A stretch of 64,000 nt of DNA from Balaenoptera acutorostrata (taxonomy: Eukaryota; Chordata; Mammalia; Artiodactyla; Balaenopteridae): NCBI RefSeq assembly GCF_949987535.1, contig NC_080079.1:57963613-58027612 (forward strand), read 5' to 3'. A program made the position numbers and the translations under genes. A model generated the notes under the pieces. The model saw nothing but the letters and a program-made list of their open reading frames with translations. It had not been told where the DNA came from and ran no database searches. Below are positions 11,661 to 22,950 of this stretch, in pieces. How positions within the stretch are numbered: the first letter of the stretch is position 1; each line of letters starts with the position of its first letter.

Positions 11661-12555
11661 CTTGATTTTTTTTTACTTAATATATTTATCTTCCTTCAAA
11701 TTAGTATATTAAAAAAAAGCTTTTATCAGAACGCCGATATAAAAATTATATGTGCCTCTGATATAGGAAAAAGGAGAAATTGTCATTTAATGGGGTTTTT
11801 GCAACATTGCCATTCCATGTCCTAAAGCGCTATGTGATGTTCTTACCATCTCTCTTGATGTCTCCTCTGTACGCCCTGCTGGTTAAGTGCAGAACCTCCA
11901 GGTCTCATTCTCTGATGGCCTGGACCCTGCTTGGAACACCTGTCCCTTCACACTGTTTCCAGAGCACCTCACCCCTTATCTCTGTGATGGCTAGTGACAG
12001 TTCAAATCTGTTTGAACTTTTCTATACCATTACTTTAATTGTTTTAAAAAAGCTTAGGATCCCTAGTTTATATCATAGTTGAGAATATTTAACAACACCT
12101 CATTTGTATAAAGATTCTTTTACCTAGCAACCTCAGTTGTCTGAAACAGTCAAAAAAAGGAAAAGGTAAAAAGCAGTGAAAACAGATGCCACAAAGCCCA
12201 TGCACTAAACTTCATGACACTGCATTAAAAAATCCCAAACCCTTCCAGGCAGAAGTGTGTTTGAAATAGGCCTTGACCTATGTGCATATCATCTAGTAAA
12301 ATGACAGGAAATGAGAAGAAGTCTCTGGGGGTGACTATCAGAAGCCCAGCTCTTTAGACTGTTCCATCTCTTAGACAGCCTGTCTTCACGCTGGGCTGGG
12401 TGGACCAGGTTGTTATTTATCGCCTAAATCCGCATTGCCTCTTTCATCCAGAGACCCACTCAGTCCTGGTTGATGGTGCAGATTTGGATTAGAGAATCCT
12501 TCCTTGTCATGTCCCACCCTCCCTGGTTCCTAACTGGCCCTTCCAAGTGCCAGTC
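11661..12555. other. Unassigned sequence
   Basis: AT-rich on the left and mixed on the right. A weak L2-like stretch may exist near 11900-12010 ('cttggaacacctgtcccttc'). No exon or RNA gene is seen. Confidence 0.4.
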
Positions 12556-12559
12556 ATTG

Positions 12560-12725
12560 CTCTTATTCATTGAACACCTGCATGTGCTGGGCACAGGGGA
12601 ACAAAGGTGAATAAGACATGGTCCCTGTCCTGAGGAGCTCACAGCCTTGTGGGGAGACAGGCCTGCCACGCAACTATGCGTGGATGCCTGGGCACCGTGG
12701 TAGAGCTCTGCTGAGGATTGTTCCA
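12560..12725 (-). mobile_element. L2 LINE 3'-end remnant
   Basis: Antisense L2 pattern: 'ttcattgaacacctgcatgt', 'gctgggcacagg', 'atggtccctgtcctgaggag' and 'ctcacagccttgtgggg'. Ancient, without tail or target duplication. Confidence 0.75.
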
Positions 12726-12729
12726 ATTC

Positions 12730-14390
12730 AGGGATTTTCCAGCTGTCCTGTTTATGCTGGATATGGGACAAGGGCAGGCCCTAGGGCCACGATGGCTCCT
12801 ACAGGCAGGATCCCTGAGTGCTTCTGGGCAGAGGTTCTGTCACAAGATGAGTGACAAGCAGGAGATAGGCAGTGGACAAGTGTTGTAGCCCATCTCTGCA
12901 GAGAGAGCCCCTCCTTGCCAGCATCATTTGTGGTGGTGGGGGCCATGGTAGTTGAAAGAAGGTAGAAATGGGGCAGGGTGGTGAATTGCTTGTCTGGGGA
13001 AAGGGATTCCCGTGAGTTGGGTGAATTTTGGTCAAAGACACCCCTTTGAGACAGGTCATTCTGCTGTGATGCCCTAGTCAGGGGTGGGGCGTTGTCTCCC
13101 AAGGACTCACCAGCCTTACTGGTTTGTGTCTTTTCTTCTCTTTTTTAAAGTCAAGTCACTTTTGGGACCCCAAAGGACAAGGACCATCAAAAGGGGACAC
13201 TGACCATGATGACAGAAAATTACTTCCATCTGTCTGAGCCAGTTTTAGAGGTTTTCACAGGGACGCTAAAACCTCCTGGATGACAAATGAGACAAGTGAG
13301 AAGGGTTTGCTGCACCAGCAGTGAGGCTGGGCGGGAGGGGTAGTGAGGGGAGGGCAGTGCAGGTAGAAAGGCCAGGAGGGCCAGGACGTGGATGGGGTCA
13401 GGAAAGAGCCCAGCTTTAAGGATGGTGGGACAAAAGCATGTAGAAGGGAGAAAGTGGGATAATTAATGGTGACAGACAGAAATGTGGTGTTTTCCCTCGG
13501 AGTCTAAGAATTTCACAGCAATGAGTGAGGGGACTTATACAATCACATTTGTGTTTCAGAAAAGCTCATGTGAGGTTAGATAATGATGGTTATCTCTTTT
13601 GGAACTAAAAGTGCTCCTTCCTGGAACTCCCTGCTTTCTCCCTTCTCTTCCTGGCCTCCATATCTGTACACATTGTTTTGAAAGGCTACGCACAGCGTGC
13701 TGTTTGGGCTCAAGGGGCCAAGTCCAGCGGCAGGAAGAACATCACTTCAGAGAGACTCCCCAGCAGACAAGGTATGATAATAACAGAAGAGACGGGGGGC
13801 CGTGGTGCCCCTTCAAGGTTGGGGCGGCAGCCGGGGCAGTCACTCTGCCATTAGCATTTGGAGTGGGAAGAGGCCTTGAACCCAAGCGAGTGCCACCTAG
13901 CTGCATTTCAGCTCCTGCAGGCTGTCACTTTCTAGAGGCCCTGTGCTCAGCTCTCCAAGCACACAGCAACAGCTCAGTCACGGCAAAAACCTTCATGGAA
14001 ACCACAGTGGATCAGGGTGGGGAAAAGCTGCACGAGAAGAGCAGTTGGTATCATAGGGAAACTTGTAGCTGACAAGTGTGGGGAGAAAACATCAGCCAAG
14101 GGGTGGGGACCTGTGAGCCCTGAGAAGGGGCACTGCCATCAGTGCCATGCCCATTTCAGGGTCTCCACCTAGACTGCCAGCCCTGGTGGCTGTGGGTAGA
14201 GGGTTCAGAGCCTGCCCCATCTCAGGGCTCTCTCTTCTCCTCCTCCCACATGCCTGCCTTGAACGTGGACTTGCAGAGTCGGGGATTTGTAGGTTTATGC
14301 TGGGCCGGGGGAGCGGCTGTCGCTCCGTTGCCTCTGGACGGACCCTGCTGTGTTGTCGCCCAGGTCTTGCATCCTCCAGTTGGCTTTCTG
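12730..14390. other. Unassigned sequence
   Basis: GC-moderate DNA without a supported feature. A frame of 157 codons (13599-14072) has no recognisable domain and no conserved exon borders. Purine-rich low-complexity stretches occur at 13320-13420. Confidence 0.45.
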
Positions 14391-14394
14391 ATGG

Positions 14395-14500
14395 AGCGCT
14401 GACAGTGTGCCAGGGTCTCTTCTAAGAGCTCAAGATACAAGGGTATTGTATCAGACATGGGCCCTGCCCTTGAGATGCTGACAGCTCCCTGATGATCCCG
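14395..14500 (-). mobile_element. L2-like remnant
   Basis: Short antisense L2 match: 'gacagtgtgccagggtctct', 'ctaagagctcaagatac', 'atgggccctgcccttgagat'. Strongly diverged. Confidence 0.5.
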
Positions 14501-16396
14501 ATGCCAGGAGGGTTCATCACCCTCACACAGAGAGTCATGGGGAACGCTCAGCCTCTGTCGAGACCGGAACGTGCACTTCATTTAGAGACGAGCTCCCAGC
14601 AAAAACAGGCCTTTTCCTGAGCATCACTGTCATCTTCTGTAAGCTTGAGATTGCAAACAAATGTATATGCTATTTATGGAATCACTCAGTGTTGTTTAAA
14701 ATGATGCATGGGAATTAGCAAGGATTCAGTGGTTACTCTCAGGGAGGGAGGGAAGAGACCGGGGGAGGGGCACACAGTTCTTAGGGCCTAATTCTGCTGC
14801 ATAACAGGAGCAGTTGGTATCCCACAGCAGGGGCATCTTGTAGCTGAAAAAAGTGGGGGAAGGTATAAGCCAAGGGGTAGATTGTTTCTTTCAGTGTATT
14901 ACCGCCTGGCCTCTGAGCTCATCTTTAACAGGGCTTTATCTGTGGGATCCTTGTGAGGCCTGGCTTGTGGGCGTGTCCTGTACAGAGATGTTTCATTTGC
15001 TTCTGCCGGGTAACCTAGGGGCATCATCGACTCAGTGTCAATTTTTTGAGTTCCCCAGATATGAGGGGAGTGTGTATTTCAACTCCAAAGCCTCTGAGTC
15101 CTAGACCTTGGTTAAGAACTCTCTGGGGACTGTCTTCCCGTGTGAACTTTTCTAACTTCCCCTTTATCTGAGAGTAAGTATTGCTTTTAGAGAGTCCCAA
15201 TTTTCTGTGTCTGTGTGCGGAGGGTCTTGGTCCCAGCACCCCCTGGCAAGGCCAGAGGCTCTGTCTCCTCTCCCTGCATGGGCACTGAAGGTCAAGCTTC
15301 CTAAAACATAGCCCTTCCTACCACATTCTCCCACCTTAGGCAGCTACGTACGGCAGCTGCTTATGGTCAGTGCCCTGGACTTCTGTTCCCTTGGTGCTCC
15401 AGCCCCTGGGAGTGTTTCCCTTACCTTCTTGCAAGCTCAGCTATGCATTAAAATTAAGTTTTCTAAATCATACCCAACATTTTCTAGGTGTTTTGTTACA
15501 GAAAGCTCTTCTGGTTATCCTGTTTGCCCTCATGCCAGAATAGAAGCCTCATGGGCACCAGCATCTTACTTTAAAAAAAAAAAAAAAGATCTGAACCATA
15601 AGAGTAAAATAGTTGGGTTTGCTAGAGTTAGGTAGGGGTGTGTGGGCATTCATACTCAGTGTTTTTCAGTTTGTTAAAATATTTTCTACTCCATAAATAA
15701 AGGGATCCTACTACATATCAAAGGCCCTTTTCTGTTTCCAATTAGGAAGAGCTTGAAGTCTGTGAGCAAGTTTCCCCCTGCAGCAGGAAGGGTAGGATTC
15801 TTTGGTGTGAGAAATGTTTCAAGGCTCAGGACAAGAAGCTTGGCTTTGTGGATACAGGGCAGTAGAAGTTACAGGCGAAGTTCTTGGGACCTTAGCCCCT
15901 TATCTCTGGCTGAAGGAGTAGGAGCTGATTCAGCACGCATCACCGGGTATACATTCAACTGTCCAAGAAGTAACCAGCTCTTCTTGTCAGATGGGGCATC
16001 TCTCCATCAATATGGGGTTGTGACCATTTGGGGAGATGACTGCAAACCCTCATCCTACTCGCAGCCTCAGCCTCAGATTGTACCCTGGTGGCCAGGTGGG
16101 ATTAAGTGGCAAAATTAATTTGATTGCTACTTCCTTCCTTCTTCTGATCCTTCCTGTCTTCACTTTATTCAGGGCAGGTAAATAAAACTCCTAAAGAGAC
16201 TAAAGGCATCCAAGGAGACACAGAGTCAGAATAGTTAGATGTGGCATCTCCGGGAGTACTGCCATCTCTCAGGTATGTTTGGGAGGTCTGCAGTGAATTC
16301 TGCAGTGAATCGGTTTTTTTCTTAAAAGTGTGAGGACACACTGCTTGACTAGCAATTAAGAGGAAAATCAAGCCCTGTCGATTACAGATTGCCCTC
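14501..16396. other. Unassigned sequence
   Basis: No exon or named repeat is supported. A run of about 15 A occurs near 15573-15587, with no SINE body next to it. The remaining frames are short. Confidence 0.4.
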
Positions 16397-16413
16397 TAAA
16401 GTGGCTACTTTTA

Positions 16414-16630
16414 TTTATTTATTTATTTTTTAATGGAGTTTAATTGCTTTACAATGGTGTGTTAGTTTCTGCTTTATAACAAAGGGAATCAGTTGTACAT
16501 ATACATATGTTCCCATATCTCTTCCCTCTTGCATCTCCCTCCCTCCCACCCTCCCTATCCCACCCCTCTAGGTGGTCACAAAGCACTGAGCTGATCTCCC
16601 TGTGCTATGCAGCTGCTTCCCACTAGCTAT
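16414..16630 (-). mobile_element. Young L1, 5'-truncated 3'-UTR fragment
   Basis: Only about 217 bp of L1 3' UTR remain, antisense, with the T-rich tail (TTTATTTATTTATTT) on the left. A perfect 17-bp target duplication, TAAAGTGGCTACTTTTA, lies at 16397-16413 and 16631-16647. The C-rich block near 16535-16571 is the complement of the G-rich tract typical of L1 3' UTRs. Confidence 0.92.
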
Positions 16631-16647
16631 TAAAGTGGCTACTTTTA

Positions 16648-17639
16648 AAGGTATGTGTTATACACATTCACATAAAAAGTTCAGGGAAGGGTATCATGAA
16701 CCAAGGAAATTGAAACACATAACTTCAGTGATAGAAGTTAAAAAAAAAACCCATGGAGGAGATCATCTTCATTTTAAATTACTGCAAAAACAGCTCTGGT
16801 GAGCTCGCTGCTAAGAAAACGTCTTCAAGGTTGAATTTGGGAGTTTCAATTCACTTAAATATCCTGGAATTGTTGCCCATTCCTCCCGGGACCCTGTTGC
16901 TCCTGGCTGCCCACCTCTGGTCCTCGTTTCCCCTTCTTCGTTTCCCATGTTTTCTTCTTGGTGAAGCCTTTCCAGACAGAGGGAGCAGCACGTGGAAAGT
17001 CAGGAGAGCTTCCCCGTGGTCTCCCGTCACCTTCCTAGGGGACGTCTTCTGTATTTTAACACAGCTGCCGTTGGGAAGGCTGTTTCCTCCTCCTAGTAGC
17101 TGAGGTTTGGGGGTTGAAGAGGATTTCCCAAATATCAGGTTGCTTTCTAGCAGATGGCAGTTGGCAGTTATCTCTTAGGGCCAGGTCTGCCCTCCCCCTC
17201 CTTCCATTACCCTTAAGCCAGCCCCTCAATCACTTAGGACTCAGATCCAGTCCCACCTTCTCCAGGGTCCAGGAGCGTTACCCCAGCTGTGCCTCCTCTC
17301 ATAGGGATTTCACCGTTCTGAGAAGGGGCATCGCTTTTATTGTCTGCACCACTCATTTTACTCAAGGGACCCTTGACCGGAGGACAGTTGTGGCCTCTGG
17401 GAACACTGTTGTCTTCAGACAAGTCTGCCATTTGGGGAGGAACATGAGTGGAGTGGAGGAGAAGTAAGGGGATATCCACATGACAGCAAGTCACTCTAGC
17501 ACAATACTTTCTAGAGAACAACACAGTGACAAATGTCACAGCCAGCCTGCCACCCGCACCTCCAGGTTGCTCATCTGTAGACACAGCAGACCCTGCCTTA
17601 CTCAACTAGTTTCACCTCTGTCTCTTCTCTCTTGAGATC
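16648..17639. other. Unassigned sequence
   Basis: GC-moderate DNA. Frames of 116-123 residues overlap on both strands and have no domain. No repeat is recognised. Confidence 0.4.
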
Positions 17640-17770
17640 CTAAATTTAATTCTTCGGAGGGAGGGAACACTTTCACCTTTTACATTCCTTTGACACCTAA
17701 CACAGGGTTGGGTGTGCCAGAGGTTACCAACAAATGCATGTTGAATGAATCAATCAATTAATGAATGAAA
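17640..17770 (+). mobile_element. L2 3'-end remnant
   Basis: Sense L2 end: 'ctttgacacctaacacaggg', then 'tgttgaatgaatcaatcaat' and 'gaatgaaag', with the short terminal repeats usual for L2. Confidence 0.6.
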
Positions 17771-18059
17771 GAGAGCTCTGAGTACCAACGAAGACCTCTA
17801 TTCCTCAATTCCCAGGCATCATCAGGTGACCATCTCAACATCCATAGTTTTTTTTTTCAATCACCTAAAATCCGGGATGTCTCAAATTCTCCTCTTCTGT
17901 TTTTCTCCTTCGAATCTGCCCTCCTTCCTGACTTTCCCAGAAGAATCCTCAATAATTTTGGAATCCTTCCTCTCTTGGTACCTAAATCACCAAAGCGTGA
18001 GTTGGTTATTTTCTTTTGCTTCCATACAGCCACAGCCTAGGTTCAGGCTCTTATCACCC

Positions 18060-18860
18060 AAGCCTGGACTCTTGTAAAAAGGTTTCTGCTTCATTGCCTT
18101 GTACAATTCAGCTGGGCTAATCTTCCTAAAACATTTCTTTATTCAAGTCACTCAACCACATTTAAAAAATAAAAACAGGGCTTCCCTGGTGGCGCAGTGG
18201 TTGAGAATCTGCCTGCTAATGCAGGAAACACGGGTTCGAGCCCTGGTCTGGGAAGATCCCACATGCCGCGGAGCAACTAGGCCCGTGAGCCACAACTACT
18301 GAGCCTGCGCGTCTGGAGCCTGTGCTCCGCAACAAGAGAGGCCACAATAGTGAGAGGCCCGCGCACCGCGATGAAGAGTGGCCCCCACTTGCCACAACTG
18401 GAGAAAGCCATAGCACACACAAAAAAAAAAAAACGAAGACCCAACATAGCAATCAATCAGTCAATAAAGAAATCTTAAAAAAAAATAAAAAAATAAAAAA
18501 TAAATAAATAAAAAATAAAAACATTGATGGCTCTCGTAACCAGCAAAATACCATTCAGATGCCTTAGCCTGCACTCCAGGCCTCCCCAGTCTGACTAGCT
18601 GGTTCCTAGCCTCCCACTCTCTACCTGTACTTTGCAAAGTTCCTGTCTGGCTGGACTGGTTTGCTCACTGGCTCCCCCAGCAGGTCTCTGGCATTCTTAC
18701 ATCTCTTTCTTACATCTCATCCTGCCACACAGCCCATTTTGGTCTTTTCAAAGGCTGCCCGGTCAAGGCTGAGCAAGTTCAGGTCCCATCTCTTTAACCC
18801 CTTTAGCGCCAGCCACTTGCAAAGACCACAGGCTATTTACCCTTGAAGTTTTTGAAGCTT
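18060..18860 (+). mobile_element. L2 LINE remnant, split by a SINE
   Basis: The left half includes 'gctaatcttcctaaaac' and 'attcaagtcactcaacc'; the right half includes 'gatggctctcgtaacc', 'cttagcctgcactccaggcc' and 'ctacctgtactttgcaaag'. This order follows L2. The CHR SINE at 18178-18509 interrupts it. Confidence 0.55.
18178..18509 (+). mobile_element. CHR-type SINE, full length, sense
   Basis: Starts GGGCTTCCCTGGTGGCGCAG with an intact A box (TGGCGCAGTGG) and B box (GGTTCGAGCCC), then the GCGCGTCTGGAGCC middle and a long A-rich tail with TAAATAAATA. The 14-bp duplication AAAAAATAAAAACA lies at 18164-18177 and 18510-18523. Because it is A-rich, part of the match could be tail. Confidence 0.93.
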
Positions 18861-20835
18861 AACCTTCAGGACCCCACACTCCCAAGCTCTGGGCCTTATT
18901 TTATATTTGTAATCTTACGTTATTTTTCTTAGAGAAGATCTCCCAATTTTATAAACTTCCAACCTCCACCAAACCCACACCCATCTCTGCTCCTGGCCAT
19001 TGGAAACTCATTTGCTGTGTAACTGATCACACAGTTACACAGCAAATGTGTAACTGTGGGGCTGAGTTTGCTTACAAGTGTCTTATTACAATAGGACTGG
19101 AACTTCTGGAAGCTCAGAGCTCACAGTCTCCAATTTCTTTTACTTCCGTTTGGATCAAAGCCCCAAGAGTGTTTTGACATGTATTTTGTGCAAAATTTAA
19201 GAGCTCCTGGATGGAGCAGAGACATGGACGATTTTGCCCTTGGCAACAAGGGACATATTGTTGGGAAGATTAAGTACACATGATTATGAAAGGAGGAGGG
19301 AAGGTAAGTACCATAAGAGAACTACACATAGTGCGCTCCTGGGCCTGATGTTGTACCCACAGTATCCCCACATCCCAGCAGGGCATCCTGGATATGTTGG
19401 GAGGGGGCAGATCAGCAGCCAGGCCTCCAGACTGACAGTAAGGTAGTGGGGGGAGGCTGAGCTTCTTCCTGTGCTGGACCCACCACCCTCCAACCCTGGA
19501 CCCCTCCACAGTAGCTCATGAGGCCCTGTGTCCCTGGCCTTGCCAGCCAGCTCCTTCCTGGCTTCCCCAGCAACTCGTGGTCCAAGGTCAAAGTGTTTCC
19601 CAGGCTAGCTTGCCAATGTGCCGGGCTTTTAGGAGAGCACTTACTGCTTTTGCTTTTGTTTCTAAATCCTGTTCTGTGTCCATGAATCGATTTGAGTTTG
19701 TAAAATCAGTGAAAGCAAAACACCAGATCTCTACAGTTTTCATTGGACAGACAGAAAAAGGGGAGAGAACTTGGGGAGAGGCCCTAGGTGTGTGGGGTTT
19801 TGAAGTTAAGCTTCATTAGCTTCAAGGCTATAGCCTCTAGTCAACCTCGTTCTTCCTCTTGAGCTAAACTGTTCCTCATTTTCCTTGATTTGAAACCCCT
19901 CACTATCATCTCTTTGAAGAATTCCCTTTGCTACAGATGCTGAATCCCCATTTCAAGTGGAAAGAAATATAAGGAGAAGCTGTGGCTTGCTGTCTTGCTT
20001 GGGAGTCAGGAAATCAATTTCCTTTCCTGAAAAATTGGTACTTATGCTGCCTTCTACTAGGGAAGTCGAAGAGTCTAATGTCACCCATCTGCTCCTTTCT
20101 CTGCTTTCACTGCCAAGAAGCTCAGAGCTGCATTTTGTGCGCAGTTAGTTAACTCCAGTCTCCTGAGGCTAATTCTTTGGGATTTTATTTCTCTACTCCC
20201 TCTCTACCACCTGGCTCCCCCCGCACTGCCCCCCATTTTGTGCTAACAAGCTTTGGTTCTGTTATATTTGAATAGATTTATGTAGGTCAGTTTGAAGCTT
20301 TTGCTGAATCCTCATTTCACCATTCCCCATGCCTTTTCATCTACTCCCTTTATGAGAAACCTGGGCCCGCCCCCAGCTGGGGACCCATGGTGGCATAGCT
20401 TTCTTCCCTTCAGAACTGAGAAGGGTTTTCTCCTCAGCAGTGGCTTCTCACGGTGGCTCCTTCCATGCCTGACAGCAGCTCTGAGGCCTCCTTCCGACCC
20501 AGCTTCTGAAAAACAGCTTTAGGAGGCTTTTGCGTTTGTGGGACCCATGTTAGGCCCTGGCTCTCTAAACCCTTGAAAGGACTGCCTGTTTCCCTTTCTC
20601 CCCATCTCCCAGCCTCTTTCTTGCCTTGGGGAGGAGAACAGCACCGTGAGGGCTTCTTTGTAAGCTCTTCTTCCTTGCCTTCCTCTCTCTACTGGTGACT
20701 TGGGCCTGGGAGGCGGGGCCAGTCTCAGCAGGCCTGGTTGCCCTGGCAACATGGGTGGGCTAAGCCTACCAATGGATGAGAGTTATTCAAAAACTTTCAG
20801 TTGGTCCGCACCAGTTAGAAAGGTTGCCAGGGCAG
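18861..20835. other. Mostly unassigned sequence
   Basis: Apart from the inverted repeat at 19009-19048, I see no repeat family, RNA gene or exon. Frames of up to 80 residues are regarded as chance. Confidence 0.4.
19009..19055. repeat. Perfect inverted repeat with a third partial copy
   Basis: CATTTGCTGTGTAACTG (19009-19025) and its exact reverse complement (19032-19048) form 17-bp arms around a 6-nt loop, ATCACA. TGTGTAACTG then recurs in direct orientation at 19046-19055. No transposon signature is recognised around it. Confidence 0.9.
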
Positions 20836-20837
20836 CA

Positions 20838-20908
20838 ACTCTAACTGCATTTCACAGATGAGGGGCGTGGCTTGATCAGAGTCATTCAAGCTGGGATTAA
20901 AATGAAGA
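20838..20908 (-). mobile_element. MIR-like remnant
   Basis: Short antisense MIR match: 'catttcacagatgagg', 'gagtcattcaagctggg'. Very diverged. Confidence 0.4.
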
Positions 20909-21074
20909 GAGGGTATCACACTGTCTGCCATGATAGCTCCAGTAGCACCTCCTGCTGTAAATTGGAAATGCCAGGCCTGAGTAAATCTCAGAGATGCGCT
21001 TACCAGATGGCCAAACAGGTCCTTATTCTGATCTAGGAGAAAAATCTAATGCCACAGTCCACTTAGGGCAAGTC

Positions 21075-21240
21075 TTCCAAAGTGTGGACTTGAGGATGCC
21101 TGAGTCAGAATTATCTAGAATGCTTGTTTCAAATGTCAAGTCCCAGGCCCCCTACCTACTCCTGGGGATGGGCCTGGGAAGATGAGTTTTTAAACAAGCC
21201 TCCCAAGTGACTGCTGTTTTGGGGACCACAGATATGGGGG
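21075..21240 (+). mobile_element. MER5A-like hAT remnant
   Basis: The order 'caaagtgtggacttgagga', 'tgcctgagtcagaattat', 'tcaaatgtcaagtcccagg' and 'tttttaaacaagcctccca' follows a MER5A non-autonomous hAT element. Terminal repeats are decayed. Confidence 0.65.
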
Positions 21241-21299
21241 ATGATATATCTGCATATATAGATATGCAGGGATGAGTAGAAGATTATTATATTTACAGT

Positions 21300-22950
21300 T
21301 AATTTTTAAAGATCAACTTTATTGAGGTATAATTTACCTACAATAAAATATGACTGTTTAAAATGTACAGTTTGAAGGGCTTTGACAGATGTTTACACTT
21401 TTGTAACCATCATCACAATCCAGATAAAGGACTTTTCCCTCATTCAGTCATTCCCCAGCATTCACCCCCAGCCCTAGACCCACTGATCTGCTTTCCGGTC
21501 CAACAAATTAGCTTTACCCTTTCTAGAGCTTCATATAAATAGAATTATGCAGTGTGTCCTCTTTTGTGTCTGACTTCTTTGCTTAGCATGATGTTTTTGA
21601 GATTCATTCATGTTGTTGAATTTATCAATAGTTTGTTCCTTTTTATGGCTGAGTGATAGTCCATTGTTTGGATATACAAGACTGTTTATACATTCACTTG
21701 ATTTGGTTTGGGTTGTTTCCAGATATTGGCTGTTATGAATAAAGTTGTTATAACCATTCTGCAATCCATCCAAAGTTAATTTTTGTGTATGGTATGAGGA
21801 AAGGATTGAGTTTCCCTTTTTTTCCCCCTCAACTAGTAAAGGTGTACAGTTGTTCCTGCACCATTTATTGAAAAGACTCTCCTTTCCTGCATTGAAAGTC
21901 AATTGACCGTATTTGAATGGAGTCCATTTCTGAACTTTATGTTCCATCAATCACATGGCTTACCCTTAAGCCAATCCCCCACATTGTTTTTTTTTTTTTA
22001 ATAATTTATTTATTTTTGGCTGCGTTGGGTCTTGGTTGCTGCGCGTGGGCTTTCTCTAGTTGCGGCGAGCGGGGGCTACTCTTCGTTGCGGTGCACGGGC
22101 TTCTCGTGGTGGTGGTTTCTCTTGTTGCGGAGCGCGGGCTCTAGGCGCGCGGGCTCAGTAGTTGTGGCACGTGGGCTCAGTTGCTCCGCGGCATGTGAGA
22201 TCTTCCCAGACCAGGGATCGAACCCGTGTCCCCTGCATTGGCAGGCGGATTCTTAACCACTGCACCACCAGGGAAGTCCACCCCCCCCACACACACACAC
22301 ATTGTTGATTACTGTAGCTTTATAATAAAACTTAAAATCAGGTACTGTGAGTCCTTCAAATTCTATTTTAGGTTCTTTGCATTCCCATGTAAATTTTAGA
22401 GTTAGTTTATCAGTTTCTACAAAAAGGCTGCTGAGATGTTGATAGGGATTACATTGAATCTGTAGATCAATTTGGGGAAAATTGACATTTGGTGATACCA
22501 AGTCTTTTAATCCATAAGTATGGTATATCTATTTATTCAAGTCTTTTTAAATTTTAGGATTGCTTTGTAGGTTTTCAATGTGCAGATCTTGCATGTATAG
22601 TTTTGGCTGTTCTTATATCATTTTCCAGTTGTTTGTTGCTGGTATGTAGTATATGGAAATACTATTGATTTTTGTTTATTGACCTTGTATCCTGCAACCT
22701 TGCTAAACCCTTATTAATTCCAGTAGCTTTGTGATATGTTCTTAAGGATTTTCTACATTTACGATCATGTCGATGAATAAGGACAATTTTACTTCTTCCT
22801 TTCCAATCTGTATATCTTCTTATTTCTCTCTTCTTGCTTTATTGTAATGGATAGGGTCCTCAGTAAAATAATGAATAAAACTGGTAAGGACATTCTCCTG
22901 ATCTTAGGGGAGAAAGCATTTTATCTTTCATCATCCTGTGTGATGGTGGC
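21300..22950 (-). mobile_element. Old L1M with ORF2 C-terminal half
   Basis: Antisense L1: 3' UTR ('caactttattgaggtata') at the left, then broken ORF2 frames at 21531-21950 (keeps residues such as FNKWCRNN) and 22253-22501 (DFKFYYKATVI). It is split by the SINE at 21989-22278 and has many stops, so no function is possible. The right edge near 22950 passes into another L1 3' UTR. Confidence 0.8.
21989..22278 (-). mobile_element. CHR-type SINE, full length
   Basis: Antisense copy ending 'ccaccagggaagtcc', with B box GGTTCGATCCC. Duplicated flanks can be aligned as CCCCCACATTGTT (about 21976-21988) and a right copy in which one CA unit has become (CA)n: C8 then ACACACACAC ATTGTT at 22281-22306. 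The middle carries 'gtggtggtggttt', an unusual local GTG run. Confidence 0.9.

Noticed and set aside
13599..14072. 157-codon open frame
   Set aside because: No recognisable domain and no matching exon boundaries; treated as chance.
15573..15587. A-run as a retroposon tail
   Set aside because: No element body or target duplication could be found beside it.
18240..18300. tRNA-like head of SINE as a possible tRNA gene
   Set aside because: A and B boxes are present, but there is no complete cloverleaf, and SINE body and tail follow directly.
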